Notes under the pieces: model-generated
What the model saw: only the letters and a program-made list of their open reading frames with translations
Databases searched by the model: none
What the model was told of the DNA's origin: nothing
In this document: piece by piece, positions 26,878 to 35,447 of the stretch
Numbering within the stretch: position 1 is the stretch's first letter
Layout of the letters: every line of letters starts with the position of its first letter
Program-made: the position numbers and the translations under genes
Source: Pseudomonas sp. 10S4
GTDB taxonomy: Bacteria; Pseudomonadota; Gammaproteobacteria; Pseudomonadales; Pseudomonadaceae
Assembly (NCBI RefSeq): GCF_034344865.1
Contig: NZ_CP133774.1
Coordinates: forward strand, 4,092,001 to 4,156,000
Direction of reading: 5' to 3'
DNA length: 64,000 bases

Positions 26878-27708
26878 ATGCATCCCGCAGCCGAACATTC
26901 GCCGCTGGGCAAATCCAGCGAATACATCGCCACCTACACGCCGTCCTTACTGTTCCCGATCCCGCGCACCGCGAAATGGGCCGAGTTGGGGCTGACAGCG
27001 GACACGCTGCCGTATAAAGGCGTGGACTTCTGGAACTGCTTCGAGCTGTCGTGGCTGTTGCCGTCGGGCAAGCCCGTGGTGGCGATCGGTGAATTCAGCA
27101 TCCCGGCGGATTCGCCGAACATCATCGAATCCAAGTCGTTCAAGCTGTACCTCAATTCCCTGAACCAGACGCCGTTTGCCGACACTGCGAGCCTTGAAGC
27201 CGTGTTGGTGAAAGACCTGTCGGCGGCTGCCCGTAAACCGGTCGGCGTGCGGATTCGCAGCCTCAAGGACGTTGAGGCGGAAGGCGTCGTGGCGTTGCCG
27301 GGCGTTTGCGTTGATGACCTGGACATCAGCGTCAGCAACTACGAACACCCGCGTCCGGAACTGCTGCGTTGCGATGATTCGCGCATTGTCGAAGAGAGCG
27401 TGCACAGCCATTTGCTCAAGTCCAATTGCCCGGTCACCAGCCAGCCGGATTGGGGCAGTGTGGCGGTCGAGTACCGTGGCGCGGCACTGGATCACGCGAG
27501 TTTGCTGGAGTACATCGTGAGCTTCCGTCAGCACTCGGACTTCCATGAGCAATGCGTGGAGCGGATCTTCCTCGACCTGCAGCGGTTGCTGAAACCGGAG
27601 AAATTGACGGTGTATGCGCGGTATGTGCGGCGTGGTGGGTTGGATATCAACCCGTATCGCAGTACTGAAACGGTCCAACTGCCGAACCACCGTCTGGTCC
27701 GCCAGTAA
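26878..27708 (+). CDS. queF: NADPH-dependent 7-cyano-7-deazaguanine reductase QueF
   Basis: 276 aa, bimodular YqfA/QueF-II type. Reduces preQ0 to preQ1 for queuosine. Seen: the QueF motif [18 protein letters not shown] for NADPH binding, catalytic Cys in [14 protein letters not shown], and the substrate Glu/His region [17 protein letters not shown]. The N-terminus [29 protein letters not shown] is typical. A monocistronic look: its own start region and a terminator follow. Confidence 0.96.
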   Translation: MHPAAEHSPLGKSSEYIATYTPSLLFPIPRTAKWAELGLTADTLPYKGVDFWNCFELSWLLPSGKPVVAIGEFSIPADSPNIIESKSFKLYLNSLNQTPFADTASLEAVLVKDLSAAARKPVGVRIRSLKDVEAEGVVALPGVCVDDLDISVSNYEHPRPELLRCDDSRIVEESVHSHLLKSNCPVTSQPDWGSVAVEYRGAALDHASLLEYIVSFRQHSDFHEQCVERIFLDLQRLLKPEKLTVYARYVRRGGLDINPYRSTETVQLPNHRLVRQ

Positions 27709-27738
27709 GATCAAGATCAAAAGATCGCTGAAAACGAA

Positions 27739-27770
27739 AAAGCCCCGCTATCACTGGCAGGGCTTTTTTG
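27739..27770 (+). terminator. Terminator of queF
   Basis: AAAAGCCCCGC and a complementary GCAGGGCTTTTTT form a hairpin with T tail. It lies between the convergent queF and DUF4404 genes and could serve both. Confidence 0.8.
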
Positions 27771-27782
27771 TATCTGGCGGGT

Positions 27783-28046
27783 TCAGATCCCGATGTTGCC
27801 CAGGGTCTGCACAATGTTGCGTAAGGTGCCGGCAATGGCCGGGTGTTCCAGTTCGAAGCGTTCGACAGCCAGGTTCACGCCATCGGCGAGGTTGGAGTCT
27901 TTGGTCTTGGTTTCCAGTTCAATCTCAAGTTCGATCTGTTGCATCAGCGCGTGCAGGTCATCGCGCTCGGCTTCGGACAGCGGCGGATTCTGTTCCAATT
28001 GCTCGCGCAGGGTATTGAGCTGTTCTTGCAGTTCGCGGGCAGGCAT
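27783..28046 (-). CDS. DUF4404 family protein
   Basis: 87 aa from ATG 28046 (PARELQEQLNTLREQLEQNPPLSEAERDDLHALMQQIELEIELE), preceded by AGGAAG. Mostly one amphipathic helical hairpin, then VNLAVERFELEHPAIAGTLRNIVQTLGNIGI. Small cytosolic protein of unknown function, conserved next to queF in pseudomonads (PA2805 position). An upstream in-frame start at 28094 lacks support. Confidence 0.75.
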   Translation of the reverse strand: MPARELQEQLNTLREQLEQNPPLSEAERDDLHALMQQIELEIELETKTKDSNLADGVNLAVERFELEHPAIAGTLRNIVQTLGNIGI

Positions 28047-28155
28047 GGCGTTCTTCCTTTTATCGATAGGCACTGGCATAGACCGCAGCAGCACGCCAAA
28101 GGTCTATGGCTGGTCTTTAGATTAATCCACTCCCGGGCAACCTGCATGATCTCTG

Positions 28156-28776
28156 TCAGGGCTTTTCGCCCTTGAGTCGGCGCAGGCTGATGTCCGCCAG
28201 GCAGGTATCGAGTTCGCCGAGGTGATCAATCACCGAATGTACCCCTAAACCAAACAGCTGCATCGTCGCCTTGCCCCGCAGGTGTTCGCGGTCCTTTTGG
28301 CTCAAGGCTTGCCATTCGTTCGGCGCCAGCCCGCACAGCGAACCGCAGGACGCCAAGCCAATGGTCCACAACCCGGCATTGAGCCCGGCCTGCAGCAATC
28401 GCGGTTCGCCGCTGACCAGCACGCAGCCGTCCAGTCGCTCGACATTCAACGCCATTAACGCTTGCCAGCAGGCGTTTGGAGCCGGCCATGGATTGATTGT
28501 TGCTGGATGTTGCGAAGGTTTGATCCACGCTGGCAGGGCGGCAGCAAGGGCTTGGCTGAGGGCAGGGGAGAGTTCATCCAGCCAGGCGCAGGGGATTTTC
28601 TGACGCTGCAAGCTGTGCAGGCTATCCAGGGCACCGGGGGTGACCTCGGCGTGTTCGGCGCAGGGCGCGCCCGGCTGGCGCGTACGGGCGCCAAAATCCA
28701 CCAGGCAACCACTGAGTCCGAACAGTACGGCAGTCAGGCTGAGTGCGGCGTCAGGCAAGGCTTCGGCATGCGACAT
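28156..28776 (-). CDS. HAD-superfamily protein related to phosphonoacetaldehyde hydrolase, nucleophile missing
   Basis: 206 aa. The second half resembles PhnX: VSGEPRLLQAGLNAGLWTIGLASCGSLCGLAPNEWQALSQKDREHLRGKATMQLFGLGVHSVIDHLGELDTCLADI. The N-terminal motif, normally LDWAGTxxDxG with the nucleophilic Asp, reads LFGLSGCLVDFGART, so the nucleophile is Gly and the catalytic scaffold is altered. It probably does not hydrolyse phosphonoacetaldehyde; a binding or regulatory role is possible. Position equals PA2803. The frame is intact over its length, so it is not simply decaying. Confidence 0.7.
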   Translation of the reverse strand: MSHAEALPDAALSLTAVLFGLSGCLVDFGARTRQPGAPCAEHAEVTPGALDSLHSLQRQKIPCAWLDELSPALSQALAAALPAWIKPSQHPATINPWPAPNACWQALMALNVERLDGCVLVSGEPRLLQAGLNAGLWTIGLASCGSLCGLAPNEWQALSQKDREHLRGKATMQLFGLGVHSVIDHLGELDTCLADISLRRLKGEKP

Positions 28777-28976
28777 ATCAACGTCCCTGAAATAGCGACA
28801 AGACTATGGGAGGACGGTGACAGTTGAGTGACATTGATGTGAATTGCTCTCAGTCATTTTGCAACATCCGCAAGCCGACTCATGCGACGCTGACTAAACT
28901 CGCTTTTCCGTCTTATACTAGCCGTCTTAACGCTTGGGCCGCGCGCCCGCGCCAGTACAATCCAAGGAGTTTTTCT

Positions 28977-29666
28977 ATGCGCTGGAGCAATCAACTCGCT
29001 CAGCTTTGTGTGTGTGCCAGCGTGTTGCTGGTTCCGTTTGCCGCTCAGGCAGCTTCGGAAGACGATCCTTGGGAAAGTGTCAACCGCCCGATTTACCAGT
29101 TCAACGACTTTGTCGACACCTACGCGCTGAAGCCGATTGCTCAGGGCTACGACTACGTGACGCCGCAATTCCTGGAAGATGGTATCCACAACATGTTCCG
29201 CAACGTCGGTGACGTGACCAATCTGTTCAACAACGTGTTGCAAGCCAAGCCACATGCTGCTGGCGTCGATACCGCACGTATCCTGCTCAATACCACTTTT
29301 GGTCTGGCAGGCTTCTTCGATGTAGGCACCAAAATGGGCCTGAACCGCAGCGACGAAGACTTCGGTCAGACCCTCGGTCATTGGGGCGTTGGCAGTGGTC
29401 CGTACGTGATGCTGCCATTGCTCGGCCCAAGCACCCTGCGAGACGCACCGTCCAAGATTGTCGATGGCTACACCGGCCCGTACCCGTACATCAACGATAT
29501 TCCGGTGCGTAATTCGGTATTCGGCCTGAACATCGTCGACACCCGTGCCAGCTTGCTGTCGGCCGAGAAGCTGATCAACGGCGACAAGTACATCTTCATC
29601 CGCAACGCTTACCTGCAGAACCGCGAATTCAAAGTCAAAGACGGCCACGTCGTAGACGATTTTTGA
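28977..29666 (+). CDS. mlaA: MlaA (VacJ) family outer-membrane lipid-asymmetry protein
   Basis: 229 aa from ATG 28977, with AAGGAG upstream. MlaA removes misplaced phospholipids from the outer leaflet of the outer membrane and passes them to MlaC. The signal peptide ends PFAAQA-ASEDD with no lipobox Cys, so unlike the E. coli lipoprotein it appears to be cleaved by signal peptidase I. Family blocks: DDPWESVNRPIYQFNDFVDTYALKPIAQGY, FRNVGDVTNLFNNVLQAK, ARILLNTTFGLAGFFDVGTKMGL, EDFGQTLGHWGVGSGPYVMLPLLGPSTLRD. An ATG at 28824 would prefix a region without signal-peptide character. Confidence 0.92.
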   Translation: MRWSNQLAQLCVCASVLLVPFAAQAASEDDPWESVNRPIYQFNDFVDTYALKPIAQGYDYVTPQFLEDGIHNMFRNVGDVTNLFNNVLQAKPHAAGVDTARILLNTTFGLAGFFDVGTKMGLNRSDEDFGQTLGHWGVGSGPYVMLPLLGPSTLRDAPSKIVDGYTGPYPYINDIPVRNSVFGLNIVDTRASLLSAEKLINGDKYIFIRNAYLQNREFKVKDGHVVDDF

Positions 29667-29685
29667 TTTAAAGCGGTAAAACGAA

Positions 29686-29713
29686 GAAGGCGGCCATTGG
29701 CCGCCTTCTTTCG
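29686..29713. terminator. Bidirectional terminator mlaA / pilZ
   Basis: GAAGGCGGCC-ATT-GGCCGCCTTC, a perfect 10-bp stem with TTTC on the right and AAGAAG on the left. It separates two convergent genes. Confidence 0.85.
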
Positions 29714-29727
29714 TTGTGGATTGGTGG

Positions 29728-30036
29728 TTATTTCATTTTCAAGATTGTAAGCCCGAGTTTCTGACTTTCGCCGTCCTGTTCCTTCACCCACACCACTTCG
29801 GTGTCGGCTTCAAGGCCCTTGAGGGCGGTGTGATCGGAATCGATCCGTACGTTCAGCCGGTCCCCGACCTTGAACAAGCGTGGTGCCTCAACCTGCATGC
29901 CACTGCTGGAAAGGTCGATGCAGACGGCTGGCACCTCATCGCCTTCGTGAATCAGCGACACATCGGCATCGACCCGCATGCGGATGAAATCGCGCTTTTC
30001 GCTGTAGTCCCGATCGGTTTGACTCATGGGCTTCAT
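29728..30036 (-). CDS. PilZ domain protein, single domain
   Basis: 102 aa (or 99 from a second ATG at 30027). Canonical c-di-GMP signature: KRDFIRMRVD provides RxxxR, and CIDLSSSGMQVEAP provides DxSxxG. It has nothing beyond the PilZ barrel, so it is likely an adaptor that reports c-di-GMP to a partner. It sits between mlaA and rssB, transcribed opposite to both, as PA2799 does. Among the three PilZ proteins in the window this one has the cleanest motifs. Confidence 0.88.
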   Translation of the reverse strand: MKPMSQTDRDYSEKRDFIRMRVDADVSLIHEGDEVPAVCIDLSSSGMQVEAPRLFKVGDRLNVRIDSDHTALKGLEADTEVVWVKEQDGESQKLGLTILKMK

Positions 30037-30303
30037 CCTTCCATTGGGTTACGGTTTTGCCTGTTCTTATAACTCCCGGTGATTTGACAAGTAAAGACGT
30101 CAAGCGACCATCGGCGTGAGCTTGAAACGCCCCGCGGATGGGAGTACCGTCTGCGCCTTAGAAGGGCACCTTTGGTGGACCTGTGTGTAGGGCAAACGCT
30201 CGAAAACAGTGCAACAGAGAGGCTAGAAAGCGAATCCAGTAGTACGAGCCGGGATAAAACCCTTGCCTGCTACGCCAACCTAATTCTGGCGCCGTTTGCC
30301 CAC

Positions 30304-31485
30304 ATGCCAAAAACCAGTGCCACGCTGCTGATAATCGATGATGACGAAGTAGTGCGCGCGAGCCTCGCCGCCTATTTGGAAGACAGTGGTTTCAGTGTCC
30401 TGCAAGCCAGCAATGGCCAGCAGGGTCTTCAGGTATTCGAGCAAGACAAGCCCGACTTGGTCATCTGCGATCTGCGCATGCCGCAGATGGGCGGACTCGA
30501 ACTCATTCGCCAGGTCACCGAGCTGTCGCCTCAAACCCCGGTTATCGTGGTATCGGGTGCCGGCGTGATGAACGATGCGGTCGAGGCCCTGCGCCTGGGC
30601 GCGGCGGACTACCTGATCAAGCCTCTCGAAGATCTGGCTGTGCTCGAGCACTCTGTGCGCCGGGCCCTGGATCGTGCGCGCCTGCTGCTGGAAAACCAGC
30701 GCTACCGCGACAAGCTCGAAAAGGCTAACCGCGAGCTCGAAGCCAGCCTGAACCTGCTCCAGGAAGACCAGAACGCCGGTCGCCAGGTGCAGATGAACAT
30801 GCTGCCGGTCAGTCCCTGGACCATCGATGAGTTTCAGTTTGCTCACCAGATCATCCCGTCGCTGTACCTGTCGGGTGATTTCGTCGACTACTTTCGGGTC
30901 GACGAACGTCGGGTAGCCTTCTACCTGGCGGACGTTTCCGGTCATGGCGCCTCTTCAGCCTTCGTTACTGTGCTGCTGAAATTCATGACCACGCGCTTGC
31001 TGTTCGAATCCAAGCGCAATGGCACATTGCCGGAATTCCAACCTTCAGAGGTCCTTGGTCATATCAACCGAGGCCTGATCAGTTGTAAGCTGGGTAAACA
31101 CGTCACAATGGTCGGTGGTGTCATCGACGAGGAGACAGGTTTGTTGACCTATAGCATCGGCGGTCATTTGCCCTTGCCTGTGTTGTACACGCCAGACAGT
31201 GTTCGTTATCTGGAAGGGCGTGGTCTGCCGGTGGGCCTCTTTAACGAAGCCACCTACGAAGATCACGTGATGGAGTTGCCACCGACGTTCAGCTTGACGC
31301 TGATGTCTGATGGCATCCTGGACCTTTTGCCAGAACCTACACTCAAAGAGAAAGAAGCGGCGTTGCCCCAACGGGTCAAGGCTGCGGGCGGCACCCTGGA
31401 TGGGCTGCGGCAGGTTTTTGGATTGGCCACGCTAGGGGAGATGCCGGATGATATCGCCCTGTTGGTGTTGAGCAGGAATCTTTAA
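30304..31485 (+). CDS. rssB: RssB-type response regulator with PP2C-like output domain
   Basis: 393 aa from ATG 30304 (PKTSATLLIIDDDEVVRASLAAYLEDSGF). The longer frame from 30172 has no family match. Receiver: DDD acidic pocket, phospho-Asp in LVICDLRMPQMGG, VVVSGAG, YLIKPLEDL. A signalling helix (NQRYRDKLEKANRELEASLNLLQEDQ) links to a SpoIIE/PP2C domain with metal-binding positions intact: FYLADVSGHGASS, LMSDGILD and MPDDIALLV. In P. aeruginosa the homologue is RssB, the adaptor for RpoS turnover by ClpXP. Here the intact phosphatase residues plus the coupled STAS gene suggest partner switching. Confidence 0.88.
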   Translation: MPKTSATLLIIDDDEVVRASLAAYLEDSGFSVLQASNGQQGLQVFEQDKPDLVICDLRMPQMGGLELIRQVTELSPQTPVIVVSGAGVMNDAVEALRLGAADYLIKPLEDLAVLEHSVRRALDRARLLLENQRYRDKLEKANRELEASLNLLQEDQNAGRQVQMNMLPVSPWTIDEFQFAHQIIPSLYLSGDFVDYFRVDERRVAFYLADVSGHGASSAFVTVLLKFMTTRLLFESKRNGTLPEFQPSEVLGHINRGLISCKLGKHVTMVGGVIDEETGLLTYSIGGHLPLPVLYTPDSVRYLEGRGLPVGLFNEATYEDHVMELPPTFSLTLMSDGILDLLPEPTLKEKEAALPQRVKAAGGTLDGLRQVFGLATLGEMPDDIALLVLSRNL

Positions 31486-31967
31486 TGAGTACCGGTAGAA
31501 TCCAGTTCGCCGAGCAGGATGGCACCTTCGTCCTTAAGTTCGTCGGTGAAGTTCGCCTGACCCTGTGTTCGGCGTTGGATGCGACTATTGAGCGGATCTT
31601 CACGGCGTTGAACTTCAACGCGATCGTGATCGACCTGACCGAAACCCGCAGCATCGACAGCACCACGTTGGGCCTGTTGGCCAAACTGTCGATCCTGTCG
31701 CGGCAGAAGGTCGGCCTGCTGCCGACCGTCGTCACCACCCACGAAGACATCACCCGTCTGCTGCAGTCCATGGGCTTCGAGCAGGTGTTCAACATCGTTG
31801 ACCGCCCTATCCCGTGCCCTGAGTGCTTGACCGACCTGCCAGACCAGGATCAGTCCGAAGAAATCGTACGGATCAAAGTGCTTGAAGCACACAAGATCCT
31901 CATGGGCCTCAACGACTCCAATCGTGAAGCGTTCCATGATCTGGTGAATGCTTTAGAGCGTCATTGA
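31485..31967 (+). CDS. STAS-domain anti-sigma-factor antagonist, RssC-like
   Basis: 160 aa. The ATG overlaps the rssB stop (TAATG), so translation is coupled. STAS domain: RIQFAEQDGTFVLKFVGEVRLTLCSALDATIERIF, LNFNAIVIDLTETRSIDSTTLGLLAKLS with the phospho-acceptor Ser in DST, then SMGFEQVFNIVDRP. A C-terminal extension of about 40 residues (CPECLTDLPDQDQSEEIVRIKVLEAHKILMGL) carries a CxxC. It is likely dephosphorylated by the RssB phosphatase domain and controls RssB or an anti-sigma kinase. Confidence 0.87.
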   Translation: MSTGRIQFAEQDGTFVLKFVGEVRLTLCSALDATIERIFTALNFNAIVIDLTETRSIDSTTLGLLAKLSILSRQKVGLLPTVVTTHEDITRLLQSMGFEQVFNIVDRPIPCPECLTDLPDQDQSEEIVRIKVLEAHKILMGLNDSNREAFHDLVNALERH

Positions 31968-31985
31968 TCCCCGGCCATCCGCTGG

Positions 31986-32121
31986 CCTGTGGCGAGGGAG
32001 CTTGCTCCCGCTGGGCTGCGAAGCGGCCTTAAAACCATTCACCTCGTTACGTCAGTCAAATCCCAGTTAGCCGGATTACGAATGCTGCGCAGTCGAGCGG
32101 GAGCAAGCTCCCTCGCCACAG
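31986..32121. repeat. Inverted repeat pair of the CTCCCTCGCCACAG type
   Basis: CCTGTGGCGAGGGAGCTTGC and the converse arm GCGGGAGCAAGCTC plus CCTCGCCACAGG bracket about 85 bp. This is a second Pseudomonas repeat family, distinct in sequence from the GTGGGAGCGGGC REPs. Confidence 0.8.
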
Positions 32122-32162
32122 GTCCTCATTTGCCTCAACGCCGCACAAACACCAGCGCATAA

Positions 32163-32196
32163 AAAAGGGCGAACCTGTGAGGGTTCGCCCTTTTTG
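32163..32196. terminator. Terminator of tal
   Basis: AAAAAGGGCGAACC and GGTTCGCCCTTTTT form a strong symmetrical hairpin just after the tal stop on the minus strand. Confidence 0.88.
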
Positions 32197-32213
32197 CATT
32201 GCCTCGAACTAGA

Positions 32214-33140
32214 TCACAGCTTGGCTTGCAGCAGCGCCTCAAGCTTCTCTTGATCCCGAGCAAACTGACGAATCCCCTCAGCCAGTTTCTCGGTCGCCAT
32301 AGCGTCTTCGTTGGACAACCAACGGAACTGCGCTTCATTCAAGTTCAAACGCGCTTCCCCGGCATGCCCTGGCGCCAATTTGCGCTCCAGCTTGCCGTTA
32401 TCCGCTGCCAGTTTCTCCAGCAGGTCCGGGCTGATGGTCAGGCGATCGCAACCGGCCAACTGCTCGATCTGATTCAGATTACGGAAGCTCGCGCCCATCA
32501 CTACGGTTTTGTAGTCATTGGCCTTGTAGTAGTTGTAGATGCGCGTCACCGACTGCACACCCGGATCATCCGCGCCGGTGTAGTCGTTGCCGTTGGCCTT
32601 CTTGTACCAGTCGTAGATGCGACCCACGAACGGCGAAATCAGGAACACACCCGCATCAGCACACGCCGCAGCCTGAGCGAAGGAGAACAGCAGGGTCAGG
32701 TTGGTCTGAATGCCTTCCTTTTCCAGAATCTCGGCGGCACGGATGCCTTCCCAGGTGGAAGCGATCTTGATCAGTACGCGGTCGCGGCCGATGCCGGCTT
32801 TGTCGTACAGCTCGATCAGACGGTGCGCGCGCTTCAATACGGCGTCAGTGTCGAACGAAAGGCGCGCGTCCACTTCAGTGGAAATGCGGCCAGGGACCAC
32901 TTTCAGAATTTCTTGACCTACCGCAACGCCAAAACGGTCGCTCGCCAGGCCCACATCGCCCTTGCAGTCGTGAACGCAAGCGTTCAGCAACTCGGCATAA
33001 CCGGGAATGGCGGCCGCTTTGAGCAGCAGGGAAGGGTTGGTGGTAGCGTCCACGGGTTTTACGCGAGCGATTGCTTCGAAGTCGCCGGTGTCGGCAACGA
33101 CGGTAGTGATTTGTTTGAGTTGTTCCAGCTTGGAAGTCAT
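32214..33140 (-). CDS. tal: Transaldolase
   Basis: 308 aa from ATG 33140 ([42 protein letters not shown]). Transfers dihydroxyacetone between sugar phosphates in the non-oxidative pentose phosphate pathway. Schiff-base Lys in [33 protein letters not shown] and [13 protein letters not shown] are family signatures. Length is the usual TalB size. It is convergent with the rssB-STAS operon, as in PAO1. Confidence 0.96.
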   Translation of the reverse strand: MTSKLEQLKQITTVVADTGDFEAIARVKPVDATTNPSLLLKAAAIPGYAELLNACVHDCKGDVGLASDRFGVAVGQEILKVVPGRISTEVDARLSFDTDAVLKRAHRLIELYDKAGIGRDRVLIKIASTWEGIRAAEILEKEGIQTNLTLLFSFAQAAACADAGVFLISPFVGRIYDWYKKANGNDYTGADDPGVQSVTRIYNYYKANDYKTVVMGASFRNLNQIEQLAGCDRLTISPDLLEKLAADNGKLERKLAPGHAGEARLNLNEAQFRWLSNEDAMATEKLAEGIRQFARDQEKLEALLQAKL

Positions 33141-33637
33141 GGGCGTGCTCTGTCCTATGGGTCTGATGACATTACCCGAGCGCTGACAGCCACTCAAGGG
33201 CGTGTGTGCGTATCAATGGCCCCAGCGGCAACATCCGCGAAACGGGTGTTTGAATGGCGGGGCGCGGTATCGGTAAATACGATGCCAAATCAGACCACAG
33301 GTTCAACGCAGCTGACGGTTAGCGGGAATTAGACTTGCAAGTCGTAAAGGAGTAGACGCCGTAAGCCATGCGGGTTGGAAATCGTTTGCCCGTTCGGCAC
33401 CTGCGTGGGGGATCAGTAGTGCTTAGGGGATCAGCATATTCGAAAGGGGCTCTCTCCTATATTGCGCTCAGCATCTGTCGTCACGAACGCGCTTTCATCC
33501 ATGAGCATCATCCATCGTCTCAATGCTTTTGTTTTGAAAGGATGGCGGAGCTGGCTTCAAAGTCTAGCTCCAGACGCTATCGCCAGTGCCAAGCGCTTCA
33601 AAATGTACCGGCCTTGCATGCAAGGTCGGTAATGACT
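33141..33637. other. Intergenic stretch between tal and the SNIPE-like gene
   Basis: About 500 bases upstream of tal. The first 200 probably carry the tal promoter. Mixed base composition; there is no repeat, tRNA or integrase that would mark an attachment site. A short frame at 33368-33784 overlaps the next gene antisense and has no family features. I see no clear direct repeats here matching those right of the gene (35216-35447). Confidence 0.35.
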
Positions 33638-35215
33638 TCAAACAGCTTCTTCAATTTCTTCCTGGGCTTCAAGTTCAAGCTGGTGTCGGGTCCATTGCTG
33701 CTCAATAACCGGATTTTCTCGAATTTGTTGCTCGATCCGGATGGTCTCGCGGTACTCGTGGGCTTCAGCAGTCATGGTCCATAGTGTTTCAACGCCCAGA
33801 CTTTCCAGCTCAGTACGGATTTCGGCAAGCTCCAGACGGAAGAACTCTTTACGCGGGTTAACCTTGTTCATCTGGCGACGAAGGAAATGCCTATGCAAGG
33901 TCTTTTCGAGGCCCGGTGCATCATCGCTGAAAATCATTGCATGCACATCAAACTCAAACGGAACACTGGCGTCGCCTAGTTCGCGGATTCGATCTTTCGG
34001 TTCCAGGCGGCGAGTCATGCCGATCTTGAATACCTCTTCCCCGAACGATCCGACGTTGGAAATGACGTATACGTGACCTGCCCGCGTTTGCTGAGCCATG
34101 GAAAGTGCTCGCTGATTCTTCTCCTCGGCTACCTGAAGCTTATATTCCAGTTCTCGGAGTTTGGCTTCGTATTCGGCGCGTTGTGCATCATTGGCCGTAG
34201 CGACTTGTTGCAGCACTTTATCCATCGCTTTCTTGATGGTTTCTTCTTCCTTGGCTGCGTCTTTTATTGCACGTTCGAATTCTCGGCGAGCTTTTTCCTC
34301 TTCGCGAATTTGTTCGCGCAATTGGCGTTGTTCCTCGCGTTCCTGTTCTTTCAGCGCTCGAGTGGTGGCGGCCCATTTAAGCTCTTCGAGGCGAGATGCC
34401 AGGTATTCTTCGGTAATTCGGGCGTTTCTGAAGGCGGTGCCGTTGTGATTGACCATCGCAAATGCATCCCGGATTTCTTGCTCGAGTTTTCCGTGATTGT
34501 CAGCCTTGTTTCTTGAAAGGATCGAATCGACTTTGCCGTTGAAAGCATCGATCACAAAGCGGATGGCCGTGCCTTTGCGGTTGGCTTCTGCATAATCGCA
34601 GGCAGCCGCTCTGCCAGCCTTGACCATGCCTCGACTCGCATCGCGTGCGGCTTTGAGTTTTTGTCCTGCTTCGGTAAATGAGAATTCCTCGGCGAGGTCA
34701 TCGAGTAGGTTGTAGGTAGGAACGATGTAGGCATCGCCGTAACCTTCGATGATGTTCTTCATTGCTCGAGCGGTATCCGCAAATTCCTTCGCTCGGCTCA
34801 TGGCGGTGTAAGCATCGCCAGCAATTTCTTCAGCACGTTTATTTGCTTGCTCAATGATTCTGTCGGCTGTCGCGCGAGCCTCTTCCAGATTTCGTTCGGA
34901 TTGCGCAATTCTGGCCTTTGCAGCCTGATTCGCGTCCTGGCGCTCTCGGGAGGCATCCTGTTTAGCGTTAGCCAATTCGGCTTCTGCTTCCGCAATGAGT
35001 TTTTTCGCCCATCCTTCAGCGTCAATAATGTTTTGATACTTTGATAAAGCCGTGATTCGATTCAAGAGTTCGGTTTTTTCTTGGTTTTGACCAAAAATAA
35101 CCTCGTCTCGCTGTCGAAGCTCTACTGTCAGCTTGGCTATAGTTCTTGCCGCTTTGAACCGAAAAATCAAAAGGGTAAGAATGCAAACAGCAGAAATGAT
35201 GAGCAATAGCTCCAT
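33638..35215 (-). CDS. Membrane-anchored DUF4041 + GIY-YIG (MUG113/T5orf172) protein, SNIPE-like anti-phage nuclease
   Basis: 525 aa from ATG 35215 (ELLLIISAVCILTLLIFRFKAARTI). Domains: one N-terminal membrane helix (about 2-20), coiled coil (25-145), a DUF4041-like region (about 150-285, EYGDAYIVPTYNLLDDLAEEF-type core and RKGTAIRFVIDAFNGKVDSILSR), a charged coiled coil (285-375), and a C-terminal GIY-YIG fold (about 380-465). The nuclease signature reads HVYVISN, FKIGMTRRLEPKDRIREL and GLEKTLHRHF (candidate metal Glu), then NPRKEFFRL. This architecture is that of SNIPE, a recently reported inner-membrane nuclease that cuts phage DNA during injection. Base composition is visibly lower than that of the flanks (20 of 60 G+C at 35041-35100), and it interrupts the tal-dusA order, suggesting horizontal gain. 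Function is inferred from architecture only. Confidence 0.78.
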   Translation of the reverse strand: MELLLIISAVCILTLLIFRFKAARTIAKLTVELRQRDEVIFGQNQEKTELLNRITALSKYQNIIDAEGWAKKLIAEAEAELANAKQDASRERQDANQAAKARIAQSERNLEEARATADRIIEQANKRAEEIAGDAYTAMSRAKEFADTARAMKNIIEGYGDAYIVPTYNLLDDLAEEFSFTEAGQKLKAARDASRGMVKAGRAAACDYAEANRKGTAIRFVIDAFNGKVDSILSRNKADNHGKLEQEIRDAFAMVNHNGTAFRNARITEEYLASRLEELKWAATTRALKEQEREEQRQLREQIREEEKARREFERAIKDAAKEEETIKKAMDKVLQQVATANDAQRAEYEAKLRELEYKLQVAEEKNQRALSMAQQTRAGHVYVISNVGSFGEEVFKIGMTRRLEPKDRIRELGDASVPFEFDVHAMIFSDDAPGLEKTLHRHFLRRQMNKVNPRKEFFRLELAEIRTELESLGVETLWTMTAEAHEYRETIRIEQQIRENPVIEQQWTRHQLELEAQEEIEEAV

Positions 35216-35447
35216 GTGATCCCTCACAGATGGTTCGATTGTGGTTGGGGTCGGACGCTATCCTTAAGCCATCACTCTGTCCACCTTCATTCTGATGCCA
35301 TATTTTTCCATAGCGATTAGCGCGGCAGCTGACTGCCGCTTAACGCTACCACGGTCAAATTATTCAGCACTGTCTCAGCCATTTCGAGTCTGAATCGATT
35401 CAACGCTGAGGTGAAATGAACCTCTTCAAACATGTCGTCGCTGGCGA

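Noticed and set aside
33368..33784. A 138-codon plus-strand frame before the SNIPE-like gene
   Set aside because: It runs antisense into a well-supported gene and has no protein-family character.
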